Source of the DNA: an uncultured Eubacteriales bacterium | Lineage (GTDB): Bacteria; Bacillota; Clostridia; Oscillospirales; Oscillospiraceae | Direction of reading: 5' to 3' | Assembly: GCA_905205195.1 (NCBI GenBank) | Contig: CAJLCS010000036.1 | Span: forward strand, 1-17,478 | Length of the DNA stretch: 17,478 nt | Shown: positions 5,705-13,718 of the stretch, in pieces | Numbering within the stretch: position 1 is the first letter of the stretch | How the letters are laid out: each line of letters opens with the position of its first letter | Translations under genes and position numbers: made by a program | The notes under the pieces: generated by a model | What the model saw: only the letters and a program-made list of their open reading frames with translations | Databases searched by the model: none | What the model was told of the DNA's origin: nothing

Positions 5705-7687
5705 TCAGCCTTTTTTGCGAAATACAGGGATCCGGTCCAGCGGTGCCGCCACAGAAACGGTCTGCCCGCCCGGATAGACGGTGCCGTCGGGCAGGGATTC
5801 CCACGTTCCGGCGGGAAGATAGACCTCCCGCGCCCGCTGGCCGTATTCCATCACCGGCGCCACCAGATAGCGGCTGCCGAAGAAATACTGGTCGGTGATG
5901 TTCCAGGCCTTGGGGTCCTGGGGGTATTCGTAGAACACGGTCCGCATCAGCGGTGCGCCGGTTTCGTGGGATTCCCGGATCAGGTCCTCAATGTAAGGAA
6001 TCAGCGACAGCCGCAGATCCAGAAAACGCCGCATGATGGCGAAGGCCTCGTCGCCGTAGCTCCAAAGCTCATTGGGCTGGCCGGTCCACAGGTAGCCGCC
6101 GCCGAAATCCCGGTTGTCCAGCGGCGGAATGTCCTTGGGACCCCGGTCGCCGTGCATCCGGAGAATGGGGGTAAAGACCGCAAATTCGTACCACCGGATC
6201 AGCAGCTCCCGGAACATGGGGTCCTTGACGTCGTCGGTCATAAAGCCGCCGATATCCGTGGTCCACAGGGGAATCCCGGCCAGACCCATGTTCAGACCGG
6301 CGGCCAGCTGATCCCGGAAGGAATCAAAGTTGCTGGGCACGTCGCCGGACCAGACCAGCGTGCCGTACTTCTGGGAACCGGCCCAGGCACAGCGGATCAG
6401 GTTCAGAAAATCCTTCTTCCCGTCGGCGATCATGCCTTCATAGAAGGTCTGGGCGAACTTTTTCGGATAGGCGTTGCCCACCCGCTGGGCGGGGCCGTCG
6501 TAGTAGCGGAAGTTGTCGAAATCGTAGACGGTGTAGTCCGGCTCGGCGTTGTCCAGCCAGAAGAAATCGATGCCGAGATCGGCGTAATTCTTCTTGCAGG
6601 TTTCCCACAGGAACTTCCGGGCTTCGGGGTTGAACAGGTCAATGGTGGAGCAGTCGCCCTGAAAATCGTAGGTCTGCCCGGCGCCCCGTTCGGTCCGCTC
6701 CAGCAGCCCCTGCCGCTCCAGAACGGCGTAGTTTGCAGCGCGCTTGTCCACGGTGGGCCACACCGATGCCACAACTTTCGTGCCCATGGCGTGAAGCTCG
6801 TCGTTCATGGCCTTCACGTCGGGCCAATAGGTTTTGTCAAAATACCAGGCACCCTGATAGGGCCAGTGGAAAAAGTCGATGACGATGACGCTGAGGGGAA
6901 TGCCCAGGTCCCGGTACTTCCGGGCTACGGTGAGCACTTCCTCCTGGGTCCGGTAGCGGAGCTTGCACTGCCACAGGCCCAGAATTTCGGACGAAACCAG
7001 CGGCGTGCGGCCGCTCTGCTCGGTGTAGTGGGCCAGAAGCTGGGCGGGAGAGTCGCCCACGGTGATCCAGTAGTCCATTTCCGCGCAGTCGGCGGCGGTC
7101 CATTCGGTGAGATTCTTGCCGAAGGTAACGCGTCCGGTGGCGGGATTGTTCCACAGCAGGCCATAGCCCAGCGAGGACACCACAAAGGGCACCGATACCT
7201 GTGAATTCCGCTGGGCCAGCTCCAGCGTACAGCCCTTCAGATCCAGATAGGGCTGCTGATACTGGCCCATGCCGTAGAGCTTTTCGCCGTCCCGGCTTTC
7301 GAAACGGACGGCCAGACGCCAGGCATCGCCGGCCAGCGACTTCATTTCCCGGGAGGAAATCTTCAGGCAGCAGCTTTCCGGGCTGATGGTGCCGTCATAA
7401 TTGCGGTAGTATTCCCGGAGCACCAGCGTGTCGCCCCGGAAAAAGCTCATGACTCCGGCGTGATTCACCGTAGCCCGGATCTGCCCGCTGCGGATCTCCA
7501 CGCCGTCGTCCAGCGGGCGGATATCCGCCGTGCCGGTGGGGGCCGGGTTCAGTGCGCCCGCCGCGCCGGACATCCGGGGATTCTGGGTAGCCCGGACCCG
7601 GAGGGCATCCGTGCCCCAAGGCTCCAGCCAGAGCGTTTCATAGCGGTTTTTGACAACCAGACGGTTTCCGTCCTGCCTCCATTCCAT
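5705..7687 (-). CDS. Glycoside hydrolase family 31 enzyme (alpha-glucosidase/alpha-xylosidase type)
   Basis: A 660-residue retaining alpha-glycosidase. An N-terminal beta-sandwich (about 1-230, including KLYGMGQYQQPYLDL) is followed by the catalytic barrel. The nucleophile region is FFWLDNAEP with Asp379, and the acid/base is Asp449 in VWSGDVPSNFDSFRDQ. Other barrel signatures are VIVIDFFHWPYQGAWYF and MHGDRGP. C-terminal sandwich domains begin near 600 (YLVAPVMEYGQRAREVYLP). There is no signal peptide, so it should act on imported oligosaccharides. The ATG at 7687 has AGGAGG six bases before it; an 86-residue upstream extension is rejected because it crosses the promoter. It stands alone between its own promoter and terminator, with no transporter nearby. 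Family membership is firm; glucosidase, xylosidase or galactosidase specificity cannot be decided here. Confidence 0.92.
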   Translation of the reverse strand: MEWRQDGNRLVVKNRYETLWLEPWGTDALRVRATQNPRMSGAAGALNPAPTGTADIRPLDDGVEIRSGQIRATVNHAGVMSFFRGDTLVLREYYRNYDGTISPESCCLKISSREMKSLAGDAWRLAVRFESRDGEKLYGMGQYQQPYLDLKGCTLELAQRNSQVSVPFVVSSLGYGLLWNNPATGRVTFGKNLTEWTAADCAEMDYWITVGDSPAQLLAHYTEQSGRTPLVSSEILGLWQCKLRYRTQEEVLTVARKYRDLGIPLSVIVIDFFHWPYQGAWYFDKTYWPDVKAMNDELHAMGTKVVASVWPTVDKRAANYAVLERQGLLERTERGAGQTYDFQGDCSTIDLFNPEARKFLWETCKKNYADLGIDFFWLDNAEPDYTVYDFDNFRYYDGPAQRVGNAYPKKFAQTFYEGMIADGKKDFLNLIRCAWAGSQKYGTLVWSGDVPSNFDSFRDQLAAGLNMGLAGIPLWTTDIGGFMTDDVKDPMFRELLIRWYEFAVFTPILRMHGDRGPKDIPPLDNRDFGGGYLWTGQPNELWSYGDEAFAIMRRFLDLRLSLIPYIEDLIRESHETGAPLMRTVFYEYPQDPKAWNITDQYFFGSRYLVAPVMEYGQRAREVYLPAGTWESLPDGTVYPGGQTVSVAAPLDRIPVFRKKG

Positions 7688-7723
7688 AAGCGACCTCCTG
7701 AAAATGAAAAGGTTGTTTTTGCT

Positions 7724-7732
7724 ATTATAACA
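7724..7732 (-). promoter_or_regulatory. Extended -10 promoter of the GH31 gene
   Basis: The minus strand reads TGTTATAAT, a perfect -10 box (7724-7729) with the TGn extension. No good -35 box is present 17 bases upstream, which is usual for extended -10 promoters or those needing an activator. The start would lie about 30 bases before the GH31 ATG. Confidence 0.6.
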
Positions 7733-7755
7733 AAAGAAACGAAAATGGAAACAGA

Positions 7756-7780
7756 AATTCACGATTCTGACAAAATTCAC
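7756..7780. repeat. Direct repeat AATTCAC upstream of the GH31 promoter
   Basis: AATTCAC occurs at 7756-7762 and 7774-7780, 18 bases apart start to start. The copies lie roughly 40-65 bases upstream of the expected GH31 start, on one side of the helix or nearly so. The second copy overlaps the stop codon of the phosphodiesterase gene. An activator site is possible but unproven. Confidence 0.35.
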
Positions 7781-8556
7781 TGCCGGTGCTCCGGCTTCAG
7801 CGAGCCGTCGGTTTCGATCAGGTCGGCGCCGAACCGGCTGAGGGCCTCCTGCCGTTCCGCTTCGGTCCGCAGCAGCCAGAGTCCCAGCTGCGCGGAGCGG
7901 TGCACCCGTTCGGCGTCCCGCTCCGTCACCGGCGGCACCCGGCACCAGGCGGTGGCTTCGTTTTCCGGGTGCATCCAGACGGCCAGCTGCTCCTTCGGGG
8001 CAAGGGCGGACAGCGCCTGCAGCGATTCCTCCGTCACCGGGCCGTCGTAGTGGAGCATGGCGTCGGGGAATTCCTTATGGACCATGGTCAGATAGGCAAG
8101 GCTGTTTCCGGTGAAGCCGACCCAGGCCTCCGCGCCAAGCTGCCGGACGGTGCGGAAAAAGATTTCCTGCTGCCGGAGGGTGTGGGATTGGAGCACATTG
8201 TCGAATTTCAGGGGGATGGCGGCCGCCTTGGCAAATTCCAGCACCTCTTCCAACGTCGGAATTTCCTCGCCCCGGAATTCCGGGGAAAAGGCCAGGCCAA
8301 AATCCAGCGCTTTGGCCTGAGGCAGCGTCAGCGACCCGATGGGAACGGGGTCCGGGAAGGCGGAGCCGTCCTTCCTGCGGCCGGTCCGGTTGACGGTGGT
8401 GTCGTGGAGAATGACGCAGCGGTCGTTGGCGGTGAATTTGGTGTCCAGCTCGATCATGCCGTAGCCCTGCCGGGCCGCAGCGCGAAAGGCGGCCATGGTG
8501 TTGCCCGGACACTCGGTGGCAACGCCCTGATGGGCCTCCAGAATGTAAGGATGCAT
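7777..8556 (-). CDS. Glycerophosphodiester phosphodiesterase-like protein
   Basis: A 259-residue single-domain TIM-barrel protein of the GDPD family, whose members hydrolyse glycerophosphodiesters to glycerol-3-phosphate and an alcohol. It keeps the two catalytic histidines (His9 in EAHQG and His51 in VILHD), the metal ligands Glu36 and Asp38 in IELDTKFT, and TTVNRTG after the second His. Two usual positions differ: the HRG motif is HQG, and the PENT motif is PGNT (Gly18 for the Glu). No signal peptide is visible. The ATG at 8556 is chosen because GGGAGG lies eight bases upstream; the 39 extra upstream codons overlap the promoter. The end of the gene is 89 bases before the GH31 start. The fold is clear, but the altered motif residues leave the exact activity open. 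Confidence 0.85.
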   Translation of the reverse strand: MHPYILEAHQGVATECPGNTMAAFRAAARQGYGMIELDTKFTANDRCVILHDTTVNRTGRRKDGSAFPDPVPIGSLTLPQAKALDFGLAFSPEFRGEEIPTLEEVLEFAKAAAIPLKFDNVLQSHTLRQQEIFFRTVRQLGAEAWVGFTGNSLAYLTMVHKEFPDAMLHYDGPVTEESLQALSALAPKEQLAVWMHPENEATAWCRVPPVTERDAERVHRSAQLGLWLLRTEAERQEALSRFGADLIETDGSLKPEHRQ

Positions 8557-8588
8557 CGAAGAAACCTCCCAATCATGTAGCTGCCTGT

Positions 8589-8618
8589 ATTGTACGGCAG
8601 TCAGGCGGCGGGTGTCAA
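8589..8618 (-). promoter_or_regulatory. Promoter of the phosphodiesterase gene
   Basis: On the minus strand a perfect TTGACA (8613-8618) and TACAAT (8589-8594) are separated by 18 bases. The expected start is about 25 bases before the ATG at 8556. It faces away from the cas operon. Confidence 0.75.
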
Positions 8619-8679
8619 GCCCTGCGGCCGGAAGAGAGGCGGAAGTATAAGAGAATTTGTTGAATTTGCCCATTTATTC

Positions 8680-8708
8680 TTGATAAGCCATGTGAAATTT
8701 GGTAATTT
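8680..8708 (+). promoter_or_regulatory. Possible cas operon promoter
   Basis: The AT-rich stretch 8641-8720 is the only likely promoter region for the cas genes. TTGATA (8680-8685) is followed after 17 bases by the weak TAATTT. A better -10 box, TATAAG (8712-8717), has no -35 box at the right distance. The exact start cannot be settled from sequence. Confidence 0.3.
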
Positions 8709-8730
8709 TAATATAAGATGAGAAAGAAAG

Positions 8731-8757
8731 CCAATGTGTCCGTTTTATTGGACATAT
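8731..8757 (+). promoter_or_regulatory. Two overlapping hairpins in the cas3 leader
   Basis: CCAAT (8731-8735) can pair with ATTGG (8747-8751). The overlapping ATGTGTCC (8734-8741) can instead pair with GGACATAT (8750-8757, one G-T), closing loop GTTTTATT. The two folds exclude each other. The element lies about 60 bases before the cas3 start. A regulatory role is only a possibility. Confidence 0.35.
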
Positions 8758-8816
8758 CGGGTGCTAGACTGAAAGCATCCAAACGCAGGCGGTTGAGACA
8801 GAGGAAAGGAGAGCGG

Positions 8817-11180
8817 GTGAGCGACATGGAATACGATGCCCACAGGCGGACGGATCCGGACGGAACGGTACATACCCAGACGGTGTACGACCATCTGCTG
8901 GGGACGGCTCGCCGGGCCGCCCAATGCCTGCGGTCGGCGGGGCTGGAGCAGGCGGGATATCTGGCCGGACTGCTCCACGATATGGGCAAGTACACGGCGG
9001 AATTCCAGCAGTATCTGGCGGCGGAGGACCCCGGGAAACGGGGCAGCGTGATTCACACCTTTCAGGGCTGCCGTTATCTCATGGAGCATTTTCACCGGGA
9101 ACATGCCGAATGCGCCGAGCTGCTCGCCTTCGCCGTCGGCGCGCACCACGGCCTTTTCGACTGCGTCGATGGGGCGCAGCGCCTCGGGCTGCAATACCGT
9201 GCCGAAAAGCCGGACATTGGCGCGGAAGCGGCTGCGGCGGCGTTTTTATCGCAGATACCGACCGGGGAAATTGCGGAACGCTTTCGCAGGGCTGCGGCGG
9301 AAACGGATCGGATGGTGGAGCGCATCAGTCGGCGGAATCCGGACGAGCAGGCGTATGCCTTTGAAACGGGTCTGCTGGCCCGGCTGCTGTTGTCGGCGGT
9401 GATCGAAGGGGACCGGGCGGATACGGCGGCTTTTATGAGCGGCCGCACCGCGCCCGACCGGCCGACGGACATGACGCCGATCTGGCAGGGGCGGCTGGCG
9501 TATCTGGAGGAAAAACTGAAGGAATTTCCCTGCGGGACGCCGGTGGAAAAGGCCAGACGCGCCATTTCGGAGCAATGCCGCGGATTTGCCGCCCGGGAAC
9601 CGGGAATTTACCGCCTGAATGTGCCCACGGGCGGCGGCAAAACTCTTGCCTCCCTGCGGTATGCGCTGGCTCACGCGATGATTTACAACCGGAGACGATT
9701 GTTTTTTGCGTCGCCGCTGCTGTCGATTCTGGAGCAGAATGCAAGTGTGATCCGCCGCTTTGTCGGCGACGACGACCTGATTCTGGAGCATCACTCCAAT
9801 GTGGTGCAGACAGAGCTTCACGGTGAGGAGCTGGACAGGCGGGAACTTCTCGTGCAGAGCTGGGATGCGCCGATTGTGGTGACCACGCTGGTACAGCTGC
9901 TCAATACCATGTTTGACGGAAAAACCACGTCCGTCCGGCGGTTCTGGGCGCTGTGCGGCAGTGTGATTGTTATCGACGAGGTCCAGACGGTACCGGCGAA
10001 GCTGCTGACGCTTTTTAACCTGACGATTCAGTTTTTAAGCGAAGAATGCGGCGCGACGGTGGTGCTGTGCTCGGCAACCCAGCCGGCGCTGGAGGGGGCG
10101 GACCACCCGCTGCGGAAAACGCCGGAGGAAATGGTCCCCCGGGACGAGACACTCTGGGCGGCGTTTCGCAGGACGGCACTTGTCAGAATCCCGGATCGGC
10201 GGCTGGAGGAAATTCCGGCTCTGATTCGTTTGCAGATGGAGACGGCGGACAGCCTGCTGGTGGTCTGCAACAAGAAAAGTGAAGCGGCCTATCTGCTGGC
10301 GCACACCGCTTCGCCCCAATACCGGAGCTTTCATCTGTCCGCCGCCATGTGTATGGAGCACCGGCGCGACGTTCTGGCGGCGCTGCAGGCGGCCCTGTCG
10401 CGCCGCGAGAAGGTCCTCTGCATTTCCACGCAGGTCATCGAGGCGGGGGTGGATCTGTCCTTCGGCACGGTGGTGCGCCTGACGGCGGGGATGGACAGCA
10501 TCGTGCAGGCGGCGGGGCGGTGCAACCGCAGCGGCGAGTCGGAAACGCCCCGCCCGGTGTATGCGCTGAACTGCACGGATGAGCATCTGGGAATGCTGCG
10601 GGATATCCGGCGCGGGAAAGACGCAAGTCTGGAGCTGATGGAGGCCTTCGACCGGACGCCGGAACGGTTCGACGGCGATCTGTTTTCGAATGCGGCGATT
10701 CGCGCTTACTATCGGGCACTATACCGGAATATGGAGGTGGGCGAGCAGGACGGTTACCTCCCCGGAGAAAAAACGTCGCTGTTTGACCTGCTGTCTTGCA
10801 ATGAGGCGTACGCCGACGAACGCTGCGCCGACGTCTCCTCCTATTTCCTGCGGCAGGCGTTCAAAACGGCGGGGCAGTCCTTCTCGGTTTTTCCGGAGGA
10901 TACCACGGATATCCTGGTGCCCTACGGCAAGGGAAAGCAGCTGATCGCGCAGCTGTGTTCGGACCGGTGCCGCTATGATTTGACGACCCGGGCGGAAGTA
11001 CTGCGGGAGGCGAACCGTTACAGCGTCGGGGTCTATGCGTATCAGAAAAAGCTGCTGGAGCAGCGTCACGCGTTGATTCCGGTCTGCGGCGGCTGCGCGC
11101 TGGTGCTGGCGGAGGGCTTTTATGACGAGACGGTCGGCCTGCTGGCGGAGGATGCCAGGCAGACCTTTCTGGAGGTGTAA
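8817..11180 (+). CDS. cas3: Type I-C CRISPR nuclease-helicase Cas3
   Basis: A 787-residue protein that degrades DNA recognised by Cascade. The N-terminal HD nuclease has His54-Asp55 in LLHDMGK and the AHHG histidines at 110-111. The superfamily 2 helicase has Walker A PTGGGKT (270-276), DEVQ (387-390, in place of DEAH), SAT (419-421), the QVIEAGVDLSF motif (539-549) and QAAGRCNRSGE (564-574). All key residues look intact. I start at GTG 8817 because AAAGGAG (8805-8811) lies five bases before it. ATG 8826 is 14 bases from that site. ATG 8718 has no ribosome-binding site and would add 33 basic residues. cas5c begins four bases after the stop. As first gene it sets the start of the cas operon. 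Confidence 0.95.
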   Translation: MSDMEYDAHRRTDPDGTVHTQTVYDHLLGTARRAAQCLRSAGLEQAGYLAGLLHDMGKYTAEFQQYLAAEDPGKRGSVIHTFQGCRYLMEHFHREHAECAELLAFAVGAHHGLFDCVDGAQRLGLQYRAEKPDIGAEAAAAAFLSQIPTGEIAERFRRAAAETDRMVERISRRNPDEQAYAFETGLLARLLLSAVIEGDRADTAAFMSGRTAPDRPTDMTPIWQGRLAYLEEKLKEFPCGTPVEKARRAISEQCRGFAAREPGIYRLNVPTGGGKTLASLRYALAHAMIYNRRRLFFASPLLSILEQNASVIRRFVGDDDLILEHHSNVVQTELHGEELDRRELLVQSWDAPIVVTTLVQLLNTMFDGKTTSVRRFWALCGSVIVIDEVQTVPAKLLTLFNLTIQFLSEECGATVVLCSATQPALEGADHPLRKTPEEMVPRDETLWAAFRRTALVRIPDRRLEEIPALIRLQMETADSLLVVCNKKSEAAYLLAHTASPQYRSFHLSAAMCMEHRRDVLAALQAALSRREKVLCISTQVIEAGVDLSFGTVVRLTAGMDSIVQAAGRCNRSGESETPRPVYALNCTDEHLGMLRDIRRGKDASLELMEAFDRTPERFDGDLFSNAAIRAYYRALYRNMEVGEQDGYLPGEKTSLFDLLSCNEAYADERCADVSSYFLRQAFKTAGQSFSVFPEDTTDILVPYGKGKQLIAQLCSDRCRYDLTTRAEVLREANRYSVGVYAYQKKLLEQRHALIPVCGGCALVLAEGFYDETVGLLAEDARQTFLEV

Positions 11181-11184
11181 CACA

Positions 11185-11922
11185 ATGAAAAACACAGTCT
11201 ATCCCAACATGGTAGAGTTTCAGGTGACGGGGGATTATGCCCTGTTTTCCGACCCGGTCATGCGTGTCGGCGGGGAGAAATGCAGCTATCCGGTGCCGAC
11301 CTATGAGGCGCTGAAGGGGATTCTGCATTCCGTCTATTGGAAACCGACCATCGTCTGGGTGATCGATGCGGTCAGGGTCATGCATCCCATTGTGATGGAG
11401 ACCAAAGGCATCCGCCCCATCCGATACGGCAGCGCGAAAAACGAATTGAGCTATTACACTTACCTGAAGAACTGCTGCTATCAGGTCCGCGCCCATTTTG
11501 AGTGGAACGAGCACAGACCGGAGCTGGCCGCCGACCGCAATGAGAACAAGCATCATGAGATTGCCAAGAAGATGATCCGTAAGGGCGGCCGCCGGGACAT
11601 TTTCCTCGGAACGCGGGAGTGCCAGGGCTATGTGGAGCCGTGCGCCTTCGGAGAGGGCACGGGGGCCTATGACGGCACGGAGGAGTTGGCCTTTGGGCTG
11701 ATGTATCACGGTGTGACCTATGCGGACGAGGCGTACAGCGCGGAGACGGAAGGGAACATGACGGTGCGCTTCTGGAACCCCGTGATGAAGCGGGGCGTGA
11801 TTTCCTTCCTGCCGCCGGAGCGGTGCCCGATGCAGAAGACGATCCGGGAGATGAAGGTGAAACCGTTTGGGGCGGCGCTGGACAATTTCTCCGGCCTGCG
11901 GGAATTCGGGGAGGTGACGTAA
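11185..11922 (+). CDS. cas5c: Cascade subunit and pre-crRNA endonuclease Cas5c
   Basis: A 245-residue protein. In type I-C systems, which lack Cas6, Cas5c (also called Cas5d) cuts the repeat RNA and stays on the 5' handle of the crRNA. The N-terminal VEFQVTGDYALFSDP and YPVPTYEALKGIL are typical. Candidate catalytic residues are Tyr40, Lys122 and His123 (NENKHH), corresponding in kind to the Tyr/Lys/His set described for the Bacillus halodurans enzyme. The later IFLGTRECQGYV holds the conserved GTRE segment. The ATG at 11185 follows GGAGG with nine bases between. The stop codon shares one base with the cas8c start (TAATG), so the two are coupled. No other Cas6-like gene exists in the window, supporting the processing role. 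Confidence 0.94.
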   Translation: MKNTVYPNMVEFQVTGDYALFSDPVMRVGGEKCSYPVPTYEALKGILHSVYWKPTIVWVIDAVRVMHPIVMETKGIRPIRYGSAKNELSYYTYLKNCCYQVRAHFEWNEHRPELAADRNENKHHEIAKKMIRKGGRRDIFLGTRECQGYVEPCAFGEGTGAYDGTEELAFGLMYHGVTYADEAYSAETEGNMTVRFWNPVMKRGVISFLPPERCPMQKTIREMKVKPFGAALDNFSGLREFGEVT

Positions 11923-13715
11923 TGGGACTGCTACAGCGTGCTATCGAAACCTACGAGGCCCATGCCGACCTGGTGGGCGTTTACCGGGAGGGGCATGAGC
12001 CGCTGGCGCCCGTCGGGCACCTGCTGACCGGCGCCGATCTGGAGGTGACGCTGAACGCACAGGGAACCTTCTTGGCGGCACGAAGCGTGGCGAAGGACGA
12101 GCCGAAGATCCTGATTCCGGCCACGGAGGAATCCGCCGGACGGACCAGCGGCCTTGCGGCCCATCCGCTGTGCGACCAGCTGAAATATGTGGCCGGGACG
12201 AACCGGGAGGCCCATGAATGCTATCTGGCGGCGCTGGGCGCATGGCGGGCCTCGCCCCATTCCCATCCGTTTCTTGACGCCGTTTTCACCTACGTGATAA
12301 GTGGCACCATTCTGGACGATCTGACGCGGTGCGGCGCTGTAGCGCCGGATGCGAAACAGAAGGATACCGAGAAGCTGCTGGTCTGCTGGCGCGTGCTGGG
12401 GATCGGCGGCGAGGAACCTGCGTGCTGGAAAAATCGGAACCTTTTGAGCGCATTTGAGGCGTATTACGTCAGCCTGCTGGCGGAACGCGAGTCGGCGTTT
12501 TGTATGGTTGAAGGACGCGTTGGGCCGATTGCACTCCAGCACCCCAAGGGGATCATTCCCGTGAACGGCAACGCAAAGCTCATTTCGGCCAACGATGCAA
12601 GCGGTTTTACCTACCGTGGGCGGTTTTCGGAGGAAAAACAGGCGCTGACGGTGGGCTATCTTGCTTCTCAGAAGGCCCACAGCGCGCTGCGCTGGCTGGC
12701 GTCGGAGCAGGGCGTCCGGGAATTTTCGGGGAAACGGGTATTTTTGTGCTGGAATCCGGCGGGCAAGACCGTCCCCCGGCCCATGCGGCGGTTCCAAACC
12801 GCGGCGGCGCCGCCGATGCACAGACCGAGCGACTATCGGCGTCAGCTACAAAGTACGCTCCTGAGCTTCCGGCAGGATCATCAGCTGAAGGACACCGACA
12901 GGGCCGTTTTGGTGAGCTTTGACGCGGCGACCACCGGACGGCTGGCGGTAACCGATTACAGCGAGATCGGCTTAGGGACCTTTTTGGAGCGCATGAGGGA
13001 CTGGGACGGGCACTGCTGCTGGTATGCCGGAAAATATGGAATTCAGGCGCCGAATTTACCGGAGATCGTCAATCGTGCCTTTGGCGTCGAGCAGAAAAAG
13101 GAATTAGTGCCGGATGATCGCATTTGCGGGCAGCATTTGCAGCGGCTGCTGAACTGCAAGCTGTACGGCGGTATCTTCCCGCCGGATATTCTGCGGGCGC
13201 TGACGCAGCGGGCCTCGTCACCGATGGCCTATGCGGAGATATCCAATTGGAGAAAAATCATGCAGACGGCTTGCGCCGCCCTGCAGAAATACCGTTACGA
13301 TACCAAACAGGGAGGGAATGAAATGGCTTGGACATTGGATCAGACGAACCGCAGCTTTCAGTACGGCAGACTGCTGGCGGCGATGGAGCGGATCGAGAAG
13401 GACTACGACGACGGCAAAGACTCGGACAAGTGGCAAACAAATGCCATCAAATACATGAGCGAGTTCCGGCGGCGGCCCTTTTCTACCTTTGAGCGGGTCA
13501 ACCGGCATTTGCAGCAGGCTTATCTGAGCCGGGTGGAGCCGTGGCAGGCGGGCCGTTATCAGCGGCTGGTGGGTGAAATTTTCGGAATTTTGCAGCAATT
13601 CCCGGAGGAGGAGCTGAACCGGCCGCTGGAGGATCTTTATCTGATGGGCTACGAATTGCAGCGAAACGCATTCTTTACCAAAAACGAGACGGACGATAAG
13701 ACGGAGGAGGAATAA
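11922..13715 (+). CDS. cas8c: Cascade large subunit Cas8c (Csd1)
   Basis: A 597-residue large subunit of the I-C effector, expected to recognise the PAM and help open target DNA. Family features include the N-terminal LLQRAIETYEAH, the segment HPLCDQLKYVAG, and LREFSGKRVFLCWNP-like sequence near 265-285. The central helical part carries PSDYRRQL near 305. The length is within the usual range of about 570-620. The ATG at 11922 overlaps the cas5c stop by one base and is preceded by GGAGG at seven bases. The last 130 residues are all helical and are also made separately as Cas11c from an internal start (Met468). cas7c begins three bases after the stop. Confidence 0.93.
   Translation: MGLLQRAIETYEAHADLVGVYREGHEPLAPVGHLLTGADLEVTLNAQGTFLAARSVAKDEPKILIPATEESAGRTSGLAAHPLCDQLKYVAGTNREAHECYLAALGAWRASPHSHPFLDAVFTYVISGTILDDLTRCGAVAPDAKQKDTEKLLVCWRVLGIGGEEPACWKNRNLLSAFEAYYVSLLAERESAFCMVEGRVGPIALQHPKGIIPVNGNAKLISANDASGFTYRGRFSEEKQALTVGYLASQKAHSALRWLASEQGVREFSGKRVFLCWNPAGKTVPRPMRRFQTAAAPPMHRPSDYRRQLQSTLLSFRQDHQLKDTDRAVLVSFDAATTGRLAVTDYSEIGLGTFLERMRDWDGHCCWYAGKYGIQAPNLPEIVNRAFGVEQKKELVPDDRICGQHLQRLLNCKLYGGIFPPDILRALTQRASSPMAYAEISNWRKIMQTACAALQKYRYDTKQGGNEMAWTLDQTNRSFQYGRLLAAMERIEKDYDDGKDSDKWQTNAIKYMSEFRRRPFSTFERVNRHLQQAYLSRVEPWQAGRYQRLVGEIFGILQQFPEEELNRPLEDLYLMGYELQRNAFFTKNETDDKTEEE
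13311..13316 (+). promoter_or_regulatory. Internal ribosome-binding site for Cas11c within cas8c
   Basis: GGAGGG inside cas8c lies six bases before the in-frame ATG at 13323. It is as strong as the sites in front of the other cas genes. A second, out-of-frame ATG at 13318 is only one base from the site and opens a frame not coding for a known protein. Confidence 0.8.
13323..13715 (+). CDS. cas11c: Cascade small subunit Cas11c from an internal start in cas8c
   Basis: A 130-residue protein predicted from ATG 13323 in the cas8c frame, beginning MAWTLDQTNRSFQYGRLLAAM and ending with the cas8c stop. Type I-C systems lack a separate cas11 gene, and internal translation of the small subunit from cas8c is established for this subtype. 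Here the support is direct: GGAGGG six bases upstream, the expected length, and a helical, charged sequence (including RLVGEIFGILQQFPEEELNR). Cas11 subunits line the belly of Cascade and hold the DNA strands. Protein evidence for this particular start is lacking, but the signal is strong. Confidence 0.85.
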   Translation: MAWTLDQTNRSFQYGRLLAAMERIEKDYDDGKDSDKWQTNAIKYMSEFRRRPFSTFERVNRHLQQAYLSRVEPWQAGRYQRLVGEIFGILQQFPEEELNRPLEDLYLMGYELQRNAFFTKNETDDKTEEE

Positions 13716-13718
13716 ATC

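Noticed and set aside
5966..7204. 412-codon plus-strand open frame
   Set aside because: It is antisense to the GH31 catalytic barrel, with low-complexity Gly/Val-rich sequence and no start signal.
7688..7945. 86-residue N-terminal extension of the GH31 protein
   Set aside because: It would cross the extended -10 promoter and overlap the end of the phosphodiesterase gene; the internal ATG has AGGAGG at the right distance.
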